Source: Pontibacillus chungwhensis (GTDB lineage Bacteria > Bacillota > Bacilli > Bacillales > BH030062). From it: DNA of 64,000 nucleotides. The translations under genes and the position numbers were made by a program. Positions 44,211 to 52,041 of the stretch are shown piece after piece. Each line of letters begins with the position of its first letter. Within the stretch, counting starts at the first letter, position 1. The notes under the pieces were generated by a model. That model did no database searches and was not told the origin of the DNA. It worked only from the letters and a program-made list of their open reading frames with translations. Location: positions 3,720,001-3,784,000 of the forward strand of contig NZ_CP126446.1 of NCBI RefSeq assembly GCF_030166655.1, written 5' to 3'.

Positions 44211-45059
44211 TTATAGGGAAATAAGAACCCCAGATTTATCATCTGCTTTCTTAAACCGGGGATATTTCAAACAGTCCGAATCCTCCTCTTCCATTTGATG
44301 AACCCGATCCCTTAAAGCCTCTAATCCGTAAGTAAATGCATAGCGAGCTGTTTCCATCCATATCTCCCCGTCTCCCTTCCCATCTGGTAGCTGAAGCCCG
44401 TCAGAAAGGAGCAATAGACGGTCGACGTTGAGCAAAGGAAGAGTGCCCCAATCGAGAAAATCCAGCGCTTCTTCGCTTCCATCTAGAATGGGGTAACCCT
44501 CCTTAGTGTTCAGCTTTCTTCGGTTATCGAGTAAGATAGGTTTTATTTCTTGTTCAAAAATCGCGTCGTTCAACAGCTGGCCCCCAGATGCGCGCTCCCT
44601 CGTCTCCTCAAGTCTCTTCAAAGCAATATCATCAAATTGCGCCACATGATCATACGTTAGAGCACGAATGGACCCATCTTTGTACTGAACAAAAATCATG
44701 CAATCTCCTGTTTGAACGTACGATAATGTTCTGTCTTCATTAAGTTGAATCGCAGCTATTCCGCAGGTACTTCTTGCCTCTTTAGGCACATCAGCTATGG
44801 AAGCGTCTCCCCCGTATTCGCGAACATTTTTACGCCCGAGCGTCTCGTTCGCTACCTTCACGATGGACAAGAGTTCCACCTCTCCTGGTGGCTGTTCCAT
44901 ATTCTGAGCAAGGACCGAAGCAGCTAATTCTCCAGGTATGCCATCTATGCCCGTCGCCCCATCAACAACAGCGTAGCGATCCGCTTCTTCATGTAGGACA
45001 ACCCGGTCTTCGTTCATCGGCCGGCTCCCTTTCTCATAAATAGAAGAAATGTGTCTCAA
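44211..45059 (-). CDS. PP2C-like serine/threonine phosphatase
   Basis: The protein has 282 residues with PP2C-type metal motifs: MNEDRVVL near residue 15, AVVDGATGIDG near 34, SYVQTGDCMIFV, and LLLLSDGLQLPDG near 218. The fold is clear, although the family is divergent from Stp1/PrpC. It is likely cytoplasmic and has no adjacent kinase gene. The target is unknown. A convergent comK-like gene lies downstream, with its terminator in between. Confidence 0.8.
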   Translation of the reverse strand: MRHISSIYEKGSRPMNEDRVVLHEEADRYAVVDGATGIDGIPGELAASVLAQNMEQPPGEVELLSIVKVANETLGRKNVREYGGDASIADVPKEARSTCGIAAIQLNEDRTLSYVQTGDCMIFVQYKDGSIRALTYDHVAQFDDIALKRLEETRERASGGQLLNDAIFEQEIKPILLDNRRKLNTKEGYPILDGSEEALDFLDWGTLPLLNVDRLLLLSDGLQLPDGKGDGEIWMETARYAFTYGLEALRDRVHQMEEEDSDCLKYPRFKKADDKSGVLISL

Positions 45060-45076
45060 GTGATCCCCTCCATTAA

Positions 45077-45116
45077 ATAAAAAAAATGGCCCATCCCCTT
45101 ATGAGATCGGCCATTT
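45077..45116 (-). terminator. Terminator after the 45123-45389 gene
   Basis: AAATGGCC (45084-45091) pairs with GGCCATTT (45109-45116). The minus-strand tail is a long T run. It begins 7 bp after the stop. Confidence 0.8.
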
Positions 45117-45122
45117 CATTTA

Positions 45123-45389
45123 TTAGTCTTGTACTTGAACCTGCACAACTTCACCATTCTTAATATCTTCCTCAGAGAAAGATAAAGGAATTTGAAGGAC
45201 GCGGTAGTCATTCTTCTCTTCTTTATATTGGAATGGGAATAACTTTTCCTGCTCTCCCACATTTAGGCTTAAGTATAAGTCATTATGCCCTGGTCCAAAT
45301 TCCGTGGAATCTGCTTCTATTTTAAGCGCCTGAGCAACCCCGCCAACGTTTTTGATTAAATGGTCATGATCTTTCACTAAATTACTCAT
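45123..45389 (-). CDS. Small conserved-looking hypothetical protein
   Basis: The protein has 88 residues, acidic and soluble, with a strong ribosome-binding site (GGGAGGA) and its own terminator, so it is a real transcription unit. It contains FGPGHNDLYLSLNVGE and ends in a beta-like VVQVQVQD strand. I recognise no family. Neighbours are the phosphatase gene and the lipoprotein gene, both on the same strand but separated by terminators. Confidence 0.7.
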   Translation of the reverse strand: MSNLVKDHDHLIKNVGGVAQALKIEADSTEFGPGHNDLYLSLNVGEQEKLFPFQYKEEKNDYRVLQIPLSFSEEDIKNGEVVQVQVQD

Positions 45390-45502
45390 CTGTCTATTCC
45401 TCCCTGTGAAACTTTGATACTACTATTATGCAGGATTTCCAACATTTCGACAACCGTTTCCTCATTTTTGGTATACAAGGATAATTCCACCTCACGCGCA
45501 CA

Positions 45503-45533
45503 TAAAAAGACCTGATCCATTATAGATCAGGTC
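45503..45533 (-). terminator. Terminator after the lipoprotein gene
   Basis: GACCTGATC (45509-45517) pairs with GATCAGGTC (45525-45533), with the minus-strand tail TTTTTATG. It lies 10 bp after the stop. Confidence 0.85.
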
Positions 45534-45542
45534 CTGAATGAG

Positions 45543-46220
45543 TTAGCCTCGCACAATAACTTTAGATTTCTTAAGATCTTCCGTTTCCGCTTCCATAATT
45601 TCTATATTACGGAATGCTTTACGATCACTATTGTAAGTAAGCTCAAACGTCTTATCGTTAGCTTTAATGGAAACTTTACTATTCTTAGTAGCACCTTTAA
45701 TATCTGCTAGCTTAATCTCAACTGCATTTACACCCGTTAGAACTTGAACAGCGTTTCCGTTCACTTCTTTAAATGTATACGTTTTTTCTTTTGGTGCAGC
45801 AGATCCGCCTGATTCGCCGCCTCCATCACTGCCACCGCCGCTTGCGGTTTGGTTAGAGTCAGAGCCAGATTCAGAGTCTTTCTCGCTTGAGTCTTTAGAA
45901 GAATCACTGTCAGAATCTTTCTCTTTATCAGAGGAGCTATCTTTGCTAGATTCTCCCTCTTCTTTGCCATCTTCTTTACTTGAATCATCTTTAGAATCAG
46001 AACCGTCGCTTCCTTTTGTTCCTTCTTTCTCTCGTTCAGATGATTCACTGTCTTTTTCGTCGGATTTCTGATCATCTTTATCTTCAGACGTTTGATCGTT
46101 CTCCGTCGTTTCAGCTTTATCCTTGTCTGGGTCTTTCTCATTACCTGCTTCATCAGAGCTGCATCCGGCTACTACGAGCACTAGGGCTAAAAGCATTGGA
46201 GTCAAAAATTTCTTAAACAA
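45543..46220 (-). CDS. Lipoprotein with Ser/Asp/Glu/Lys-rich linker and C-terminal FRNI domain
   Basis: The protein has 225 residues. A type II signal peptide ends in the lipobox VVAGC (Cys20). Residues about 24-145 are a low-complexity acidic/Ser spacer that should cross the wall. Residues about 150-225 form a compact domain with AVEIKLADIKGATKNSKVSI and the signature RKAFRNIEI. The same domain occurs twice in the SLH protein at 56053-57207. I infer a membrane-anchored surface protein whose domain works in the same layer. The gene is monocistronic. Confidence 0.8.
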   Translation of the reverse strand: MFKKFLTPMLLALVLVVAGCSSDEAGNEKDPDKDKAETTENDQTSEDKDDQKSDEKDSESSEREKEGTKGSDGSDSKDDSSKEDGKEEGESSKDSSSDKEKDSDSDSSKDSSEKDSESGSDSNQTASGGGSDGGGESGGSAAPKEKTYTFKEVNGNAVQVLTGVNAVEIKLADIKGATKNSKVSIKANDKTFELTYNSDRKAFRNIEIMEAETEDLKKSKVIVRG

Positions 46221-46688
46221 TGCGAACTCCTCCTATTTTCATATTAATATTGGTACATTCACTAAAATCTAGTATAACATGGCAAGAGTTTCTAGCAATG
46301 GGGCTAAAGAATGGATATTTCTGCCTTTCTATGTAAACACCCAAAAATTCGTTAGTGAATGAATGCACTTCCTTTATATTCCTTAAAAGCATCTCTTTTA
46401 AACGAGTAAAGAGTAAGACTTTTCGCTCATATTTATTTTTTGTTCAGACACAAAGAAAAAGGGATAAAATAAGGTTTTCCTTCTTTTAATATGCATGTTT
46501 TCCATAAATTAAGGAAAAAATATTTTTTACACCCACATCCTTAGTCCTAGCTACTTTCATTAGTTTTCCTTTCATTCCACAGATGACCATTTTCGGAAAT
46601 TGGTATTGAAGTCCTATTCATTTCAAGGTAAAATTTACAATGATTTTTATTTCCATGATAAAAAAATCCAATTAAGGGAGGTGGAACC
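46221..46688. other. Divergent region between the lipoprotein and recombinase genes
   Basis: AT-rich, 468 bp. It contains a clear plus-strand promoter at 46606-46634. The minus-strand lipoprotein promoter must be in 46230-46330 but is not obvious. No gene is seen. Confidence 0.5.
46606..46634 (+). promoter_or_regulatory. Promoter of the recombinase operon
   Basis: TTGAAG (46606-46611), a 17-base spacer and TAAAAT (46629-46634). The ATG of the recombinase follows 55 bp later with a GGGAGGTGG ribosome-binding site. Confidence 0.6.
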
Positions 46689-47552
46689 ATGTTATTGTCG
46701 AATGCTGTTCAACTCTTTCAGCAAAGTCTCGTTGATAAAAGCCGAAGTGAGGAAACGATTCGAGGCTATTTGATGGATTTAACGATGTTCGATCAATTTT
46801 TGACAAACTTGTATAATTGTCCATTCTATGTGGAAGAACTAAGCGAAACCGATATTGAATTCTATATGAGGATGCTTCGTGAGGAGAAGGGATATAAGCC
46901 TGCAAGTATTAATCGTCATCTGCACTCAATTCGATCATTTTGCCGCTATTTATATAAGAAGGGACACGTCGCCCAGGATCCGGCTATGGCTGTTGAAGCC
47001 TTAAGGAAGGAAACGAAAGAGCGCACATTCTTAACGCAGAAAGAGTTAACAAAATTATTAGGATCTATTGAACACCCACTGGTAGAACTGGCCTGTCGAG
47101 TCATGGCCAACACAGGTCTTCGTGTATCAGAATGTACGAATCTTAAGATTGCCGATGTCGATCTTAAGGGGAATTTGATTCATGTGATCGCCGGTAAAGG
47201 AAATAAAGATCGTGTTGTACCGATTAGTAAGAAGTTGAAGCCTTACTTAGTGGAGTATCTTGATGAATGGAGACAGCCTACTCCATCCGAATACTTTTTC
47301 GCTACGAAGAAGACAGGGAAACTTTCCCCGTCTTACATTAATTATGTACTAGCCGAGACGTCACAGAAGTTAAAATGGGAAAAAACCGTGACCGCACACA
47401 TACTTCGTCACACCTTCGCCAGTCATCTTGTTGCGAAAAATGTGAATACTGCGAATATCAGTAAATTACTCGGGCACGCCGATGTTCGAACCACTTCCGT
47501 TTACATGCACTCGGATATGAAGAATTTACAAGAAGCTGTGAATCAACTATAA
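46689..47552 (+). CDS. XerC/XerD-like tyrosine recombinase
   Basis: The protein has 287 residues. A SAM-like core-binding domain lies at about 5-95 and a catalytic domain at about 112-280. The catalytic residues are visible: R145 (NTGLRVSE), K170 (GKGNKDR), H237 and R240 (HILRHTFASH), H263 (LLGHADVRTT) and the nucleophile Y272 (SVYMHSD). It is shorter than housekeeping XerC/XerD (about 295-305), and no cell-division or topA/hslUV-type neighbours are present. It has its own promoter and lies directly upstream of a silent-looking S-layer body. I infer a dedicated invertase for that locus. Confidence 0.93.
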   Translation: MLLSNAVQLFQQSLVDKSRSEETIRGYLMDLTMFDQFLTNLYNCPFYVEELSETDIEFYMRMLREEKGYKPASINRHLHSIRSFCRYLYKKGHVAQDPAMAVEALRKETKERTFLTQKELTKLLGSIEHPLVELACRVMANTGLRVSECTNLKIADVDLKGNLIHVIAGKGNKDRVVPISKKLKPYLVEYLDEWRQPTPSEYFFATKKTGKLSPSYINYVLAETSQKLKWEKTVTAHILRHTFASHLVAKNVNTANISKLLGHADVRTTSVYMHSDMKNLQEAVNQL

Positions 47553-47577
47553 CGTTAGGAGGACAACTCAGAGAATT

Positions 47578-48366
47578 ATGTCAGAAAAGAAACGCAATAA
47601 AACACAGGAACGTGTACAAAGTATCCTGCAATTACTATCACAAGGAAAAACGCGCGAAGACATTGCGCTGAAATATAAAATGAAAACGTGGAAATCGATT
47701 GATATGTTTATGAGACGACAAGGATATCGGTGGGATCCAGATGAGGGAACCTATTTTCCAAAGGAAGAAGAACAGGCATCTGACATACATATAGAAGAAG
47801 ATGTTCAAAAAAATGCACCTGAGCACGATGATCGAGCGGAAGATATTATTATAGCCCTGCAGCGGGCACGGGATATACGAGTGGTGGCTCGTCAGTTCCA
47901 ATTTAAAAATCACCGCGATCTAGGTGCCTACATGCGCTCCAAGCATTATTACTGGAATGCGGAGCAAAACAATTATACGTTAAGTACTCGGAAAGAATCG
48001 ACGTTCATCGAAAAGCTCTTAGAACAAATCCCGTCATTTACAAATATTCGATATCACTCAGGCCAAAATGACGGTAGTGGCTTAGAAAAGTTTTATCCCG
48101 TCTTCGAATTCTTAAATGAAAACTTAGATGGACTGAAAAATTTATTAACTTATCCACAAGAGGCCCAGGGTGTACAACCTGTACAACCCACCCCTTCTAG
48201 TACAAACATTGAACAAACAAACCAAAATGAGTATAAAGTCCCAGTACGTTCTTCGATCTATGAACTTATCCACAACTTTGCAGAAGAGACAAGCGTAAAT
48301 CCAGAGACTTTACTCGAAAATGCAATTAAGCAATATGTATTGAACCATGATCCAGCAACACCTTAG
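47578..48366 (+). CDS. Putative DNA-binding partner of the recombinase (duplicated helical motif)
   Basis: The protein has 262 residues. A motif occurs twice: residues about 24-61 (REDIALKYKMKTWKSIDMFM, then RRQGYRWD) and about 97-135 (ARQFQFKNHRDLGAYMRSKH, then YYWNAE). Each resembles a helix-turn-helix followed by an aromatic W-D/N-x-E turn. The C-terminal ~40 residues (SSIYELIHNFAEETSVNPET, then LLENAIKQYV) look like a ribbon-helix-helix-type module. It starts 25 bp after the recombinase stop, so it is co-transcribed. A DNA-binding, directionality or regulatory role is inference; no named family is recognised. Confidence 0.65.
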   Translation: MSEKKRNKTQERVQSILQLLSQGKTREDIALKYKMKTWKSIDMFMRRQGYRWDPDEGTYFPKEEEQASDIHIEEDVQKNAPEHDDRAEDIIIALQRARDIRVVARQFQFKNHRDLGAYMRSKHYYWNAEQNNYTLSTRKESTFIEKLLEQIPSFTNIRYHSGQNDGSGLEKFYPVFEFLNENLDGLKNLLTYPQEAQGVQPVQPTPSSTNIEQTNQNEYKVPVRSSIYELIHNFAEETSVNPETLLENAIKQYVLNHDPATP

Positions 48367-48409
48367 GTAAGAGTAACATTCCCTCTTCAATCCCTTCTCA
48401 CGCAAGGCC

Positions 48410-48441
48410 TCAACAACTTTTATTTTTTGAAAATGTTGTTG
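48410..48441. repeat. Imperfect inverted repeat at the cassette edge
   Basis: CAACAAC-TTTT and AAAA-TGTTGTTG form a hairpin with one bulged base. It lies between the 47578-48366 gene and the S-layer cassette. It could be a weak terminator or a protein-binding site for recombination. Confidence 0.4.
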
Positions 48442-48443
48442 TT

Positions 48444-50936
48444 GTGTTACTGAGGTTAAGTGCGATTAACGCAACAACAATCGAAGTTACCTTCTCTAAC
48501 GGCGTTACAGAAGAGTTTACTGTCGATGAGTTAACTCCAGATGTTGAAAACGAAGTAACTGTTACATATGAAGACGAAGAATATACTGTAACAGTTGATG
48601 ACTACTCCCCTGAACCTCAAGTTGAAGACGTTTCAGCTAAATCTTCTAAAAGCTTACACGTTACATTTAACAAGCCTGTTGATGAGACAAAAGCTAATCT
48701 TTCCGTTAAAAAAGGTGCTGTAACTGCTAGCATCTCTTCTGTTGATTTCAATGAAGATATGACAGAAGCTACTATTGAACTAGGTTCTAAGCTAACAGCA
48801 GGAACTTATACAGTTAACGTTTCTGGTGTTACTGATGAAGTGCTAACTGGTTCTGTAGAAGTTAAGGACGAAATGGTAGATTCTATTGAAATTCTTTCTG
48901 AGGTAGCACCATTAACTGATGGTTCTGATGCAGACGCGCTTGTAGACGACGCTACTGTTGGTTACAAAGTATACAACCAGTATGGTGAAGACATTACAAA
49001 ATACACTGCTGTAACAGCTACAGCTAGCACTGGTTCAGCAACTGTAGACTCTGTAAACAGCCAAATCAACCTTGACGGCTCGTACGAGCAAGATGACAAG
49101 GTTACTCTTACTATTGTACATGGTGGTACAGCTACAACTGCTACTCAAACATTAACTGTTAGCTCTCAAGCTAAAGCAGCTGATGTAGAAATCGGTTCTC
49201 TTTACAATGAAGATGGTAAAGCGTTAAATGAAGACACTGATTTATCTAGTGATGAATTCTATCTACCAGTACAAGTAGAAGACCAATATGGTAATGCAAT
49301 CACAAATGTTTCTCAATTAAACAGTGACATCTTAATTAATGAAACGAACACAACAGTAGTAGACTTTGCGTCTAACTTCACTACAGTTGAAATTGATGGC
49401 GAAGATGTACCAGCGCTTAAAGTTAATGCTCCAGCAGGCGGCGTTAAAGTAGGTACTAGCACTCTAACGCTTATCTCTAAAACAACTGGTGATAGTGCTT
49501 CTGTAAAAGTTGAAGTTTCTGAAGCCACACGTACAAACGAAGTTGCAATAAGTCAACCTGCTTTAGTTGTTGCTGGTGAAAAAGCACTACTACCTGCTCA
49601 GGTTCTAGATAAAGAAGGTAACCTTGTTGCAGATGTTGATATCTTAAATGACTCTGTAAAAGGTGTAGACGTGACTGTAGGTAACACCACTCTTGCAAAT
49701 CCATTTGTAGAAAAAGATGGCGATATCTACGTTGAAGTTCCTGCTAGCGAATTATCTACTACAGGTGCTGTAGCAGTAGTTGCTGTTACATCTAGTAACA
49801 AAGTAAACACTACAACATTAAATGTCCGTGAAACGGCTGAACCAGTTGTGATTACTGGCCTAAATTCCGATTTCAGCAAAACATTAAAAGCTTCTGCAAC
49901 TACAACTATTACAACTGCTGACCTAAACGTTCAAGATCAATACGGTCGCACAATGGATGAGGATACGCTAGATGCTTGGTTAGATGCAGATGCTGCTAAC
50001 AAAATTGTAGTAACAGAAGACGAATCAAGCTCTATCGTAAGCATCTCTGATGTAGCTGGAGATAATGAAATTACAGCTTCTGGTGAATCTGTTACAGTTA
50101 CAGCTGGTACTACCAATGGTGAAGAAGAACTTACAATGCAACTTGAAGATACTAACGGTGTTATTCAAGGAAGTGCTGCTGAATCTACACTTCGCGTAAC
50201 AGACGGTACTGAGTACGAGTCTTACAGTGTTGAAGCAGTAGGTACTGTATATGACGAAAACGGTGCTGGACAAACTGATGCTGACGCTTATGATGAAGAC
50301 GTTAAAGTATACGGTGTATTAAATGACGGTAGTAAAGTACAACTTACAGCCGGAACTGATTTCACTGCTAAATCTACGAACTCTGCACTTTCATCAGACG
50401 TTGCAGACGGAACGATTGATGCTAACGGAATGTCAATTAGTTATGCTACAGATGCTACTACTAAAGAGCTTCCAATGACAGTAACAATTAATGCAACAGG
50501 TGAACAATTCACACAAAATGTTACTTTCTCTAAAGAAACTCCAGAAGTAGACAGCTTAAAAGTAACTGAAGACACTGCTCTAAATGCTGATTCAGTTTCT
50601 TCTGTTGCCTACGATATTGATGCTGATGGTAATGATTTCAATGTTGCACAACTTACAACGGGTAATCCTAGTGACTACAACGTAATTGTTACAGACCAGT
50701 ACGGGGTGGACGTTCTAGCTAATGCAACTACAGGTGCTGTGACATTCCCTGACTCAACAACTGCTGCTGCACCAAGCGTAACAATCACACCGGTTAAAGG
50801 TGAAATCAACATTAACAACAACGGTTTAACTAACGCTACTGTAACAGATGCTTCTCTATCTGCTGGTGAAGAGTTTAACGTAACTCTAACTTATGATAGC
50901 GGCGCTTCTGAAACTGTTAAAGTTGTTGCTGAATAA
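48444..50936 (+). CDS. Silent-type S-layer body cassette, no signal peptide or head
   Basis: The frame holds 830 codons from a GTG with no ribosome-binding site and no secretion signal. The real coding homology begins at LSAINATTIEVTFSNG. The protein is acidic, Thr/Val/Asp-rich and built of Ig-like/Big-type repeats (for example VEDVSAKSSKSLHVTFNKPV, VYNQYGEDITKY, VQDQYGRTMDED). A strong terminator follows. The first codons align in frame with VSAINNTTVEVKF of the S-layer gene on the other strand (residues 131-143). I infer an unexpressed body that becomes expressed after inversion onto the signal peptide and head. Confidence 0.8.
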   Translation: MLLRLSAINATTIEVTFSNGVTEEFTVDELTPDVENEVTVTYEDEEYTVTVDDYSPEPQVEDVSAKSSKSLHVTFNKPVDETKANLSVKKGAVTASISSVDFNEDMTEATIELGSKLTAGTYTVNVSGVTDEVLTGSVEVKDEMVDSIEILSEVAPLTDGSDADALVDDATVGYKVYNQYGEDITKYTAVTATASTGSATVDSVNSQINLDGSYEQDDKVTLTIVHGGTATTATQTLTVSSQAKAADVEIGSLYNEDGKALNEDTDLSSDEFYLPVQVEDQYGNAITNVSQLNSDILINETNTTVVDFASNFTTVEIDGEDVPALKVNAPAGGVKVGTSTLTLISKTTGDSASVKVEVSEATRTNEVAISQPALVVAGEKALLPAQVLDKEGNLVADVDILNDSVKGVDVTVGNTTLANPFVEKDGDIYVEVPASELSTTGAVAVVAVTSSNKVNTTTLNVRETAEPVVITGLNSDFSKTLKASATTTITTADLNVQDQYGRTMDEDTLDAWLDADAANKIVVTEDESSSIVSISDVAGDNEITASGESVTVTAGTTNGEEELTMQLEDTNGVIQGSAAESTLRVTDGTEYESYSVEAVGTVYDENGAGQTDADAYDEDVKVYGVLNDGSKVQLTAGTDFTAKSTNSALSSDVADGTIDANGMSISYATDATTKELPMTVTINATGEQFTQNVTFSKETPEVDSLKVTEDTALNADSVSSVAYDIDADGNDFNVAQLTTGNPSDYNVIVTDQYGVDVLANATTGAVTFPDSTTAAAPSVTITPVKGEININNNGLTNATVTDASLSAGEEFNVTLTYDSGASETVKVVAE
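48457..48470 (+). other. Candidate recombination site, copy 1
   Basis: TAAGTGCGATTAAC is identical to the reverse complement at 55120-55133. Here it is flanked as GTTAA-gtgcga-TTAAC, short inverted arms around a 6-base centre like a tyrosine-recombinase core. It encodes S-A-I-N in the cassette frame. Confidence 0.5.
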
Positions 50937-50950
50937 TTAACTTTATACTA

Positions 50951-50982
50951 AACCGCATGGATTCTAATCCATGCGGTTTTTT
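50951..50982 (+). terminator. Terminator after the S-layer cassette
   Basis: AACCGCATGGATT pairs with AATCCATGCGGTT (50951-50978), followed by a T run. It is a perfect 13-bp stem, 15 bp after the stop. Confidence 0.93.
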
Positions 50983-51051
50983 ATGCAATTTAGAGTCTTT
51001 ATCTCGTGAAGTGGCTGCGCCCTCCAAAACGCTTCTGGTTATTCTAAAATG

Positions 51052-51936
51052 CTAAGCTCTTTTATATAAGGCTTGAACCATATCAGCGCTCATTTGACTC
51101 ACAGAAGCGAATGTGTTTCTAATTAAAGAGTTTTGAAGGCTCTCCTCTAAATAAGCGGAGGATTTACTAGTTGGTTGAGATGTCTCAGCCTTCTGCACAG
51201 GCGTTGTTTGTTTTACATTAACCTGCTTATCCTTAACAGCAATATCTTGCGTAATGCCCTCTTTTGCGTAATAAGCGTTCATTTCCTTTTCGATTGAGGT
51301 TGCTACTTTAGCGATCTCAGGTTCACGGTAAGCTTTCGCTGCTGCGATAGCCTTCTGAGCAAGGTCCGGATTTTCTTTCATATATGGATTTGCGTACCAT
51401 TCATTTTGTTCAAACCTACCGTCACTAGCTACAGTTGGATTGTTCCATTTACTGTCGAACCATTCATTGGTTGGTTCTTCCACCCCATACTCCGCTGCAT
51501 GGCCTGCATTGCTATTTAAGCCTAGCACATAAGGGGTCACCCCTGGAGCTTGTTTAAACTCTTCTATAGACTCATTTACACGCTCTTTCCATGACTCTAC
51601 AGCATCCTGATCTCCTTCTGCCTTTGCTTCCTTAAGAGCGCTCATACGAGACTCAATTAAATTACCCCAATAAGTTTTGTTCTCCGTTAGTACACCGCCT
51701 TTAAGATCGTACCAGGCCGGGTGTTGTTTGGCTTGGAAGTTATCGTATGTAGACCAATCGTTTGAGTTGATGGCGGATGCGATTAGAGAGTTTTGATGTT
51801 TATTTAGATCGTGTAAGGGGTTTATAGCTCTTTTAGCTGTTTCCATTGTTGAGGACCAGTTTTTTGGGTCTTTTAGTTTATGGTTATATGTAAAACTTGA
51901 AGACCTATTTAATGAGTTAATTAAAGGCATTTGCAC
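51052..51936 (-). CDS. Unknown acidic protein inside the putative invertible segment
   Basis: The protein has about 294 residues, soluble, with no signal peptide. It is rich in Trp/Asn/Tyr/Glu, with HPAWYDLKGGVLTENKTYWG and FEQNEWYANPYMKENPDLAQ, and an ending SAYLEESLQNSLIRNTFASV. A GTG at 51936 has AAGGAG at good spacing; a GTG at 51945 and an ATG at 51930 are alternatives. It lies in the centre of the segment bounded by the two 14-bp sites. The final ~35 residues could be a small folded tail or a docking helix. The family is not recognised. Confidence 0.7.
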   Translation of the reverse strand: MQMPLINSLNRSSSFTYNHKLKDPKNWSSTMETAKRAINPLHDLNKHQNSLIASAINSNDWSTYDNFQAKQHPAWYDLKGGVLTENKTYWGNLIESRMSALKEAKAEGDQDAVESWKERVNESIEEFKQAPGVTPYVLGLNSNAGHAAEYGVEEPTNEWFDSKWNNPTVASDGRFEQNEWYANPYMKENPDLAQKAIAAAKAYREPEIAKVATSIEKEMNAYYAKEGITQDIAVKDKQVNVKQTTPVQKAETSQPTSKSSAYLEESLQNSLIRNTFASVSQMSADMVQALYKRA

Positions 51937-51992
51937 ATAGTTCACTCCTTACGTTCAGGACATTTTAAATTTATTGTTTATGTGTCCATTTA

Positions 51993-52028
51993 GAAAAATG
52001 ACCTGTAGACAATTTTGTCTACAGGTCA
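51993..52028 (-). terminator. Terminator after the S-layer gene
   Basis: TGACCTGTAGAC pairs with GTCTACAGGTCA (51999-52028), with the minus-strand tail TTTTTCTA. It begins 14 bp after the stop. Confidence 0.92.
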
Positions 52029-52041
52029 GTAATAGTAACTT

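Noticed and set aside
45761-46153. Alternative 130-codon Lys-rich frame inside the lipoprotein gene
   Set aside because: It is a shifted reading of the Ser/Asp/Glu repeat region. The lipoprotein frame has a lipobox, a ribosome-binding site and a conserved domain.
46689-47552. Recombinase as the housekeeping XerC/XerD or a prophage integrase
   Set aside because: No chromosomal dif-type context, attachment site or phage genes are seen. Its neighbours are surface-protein genes.
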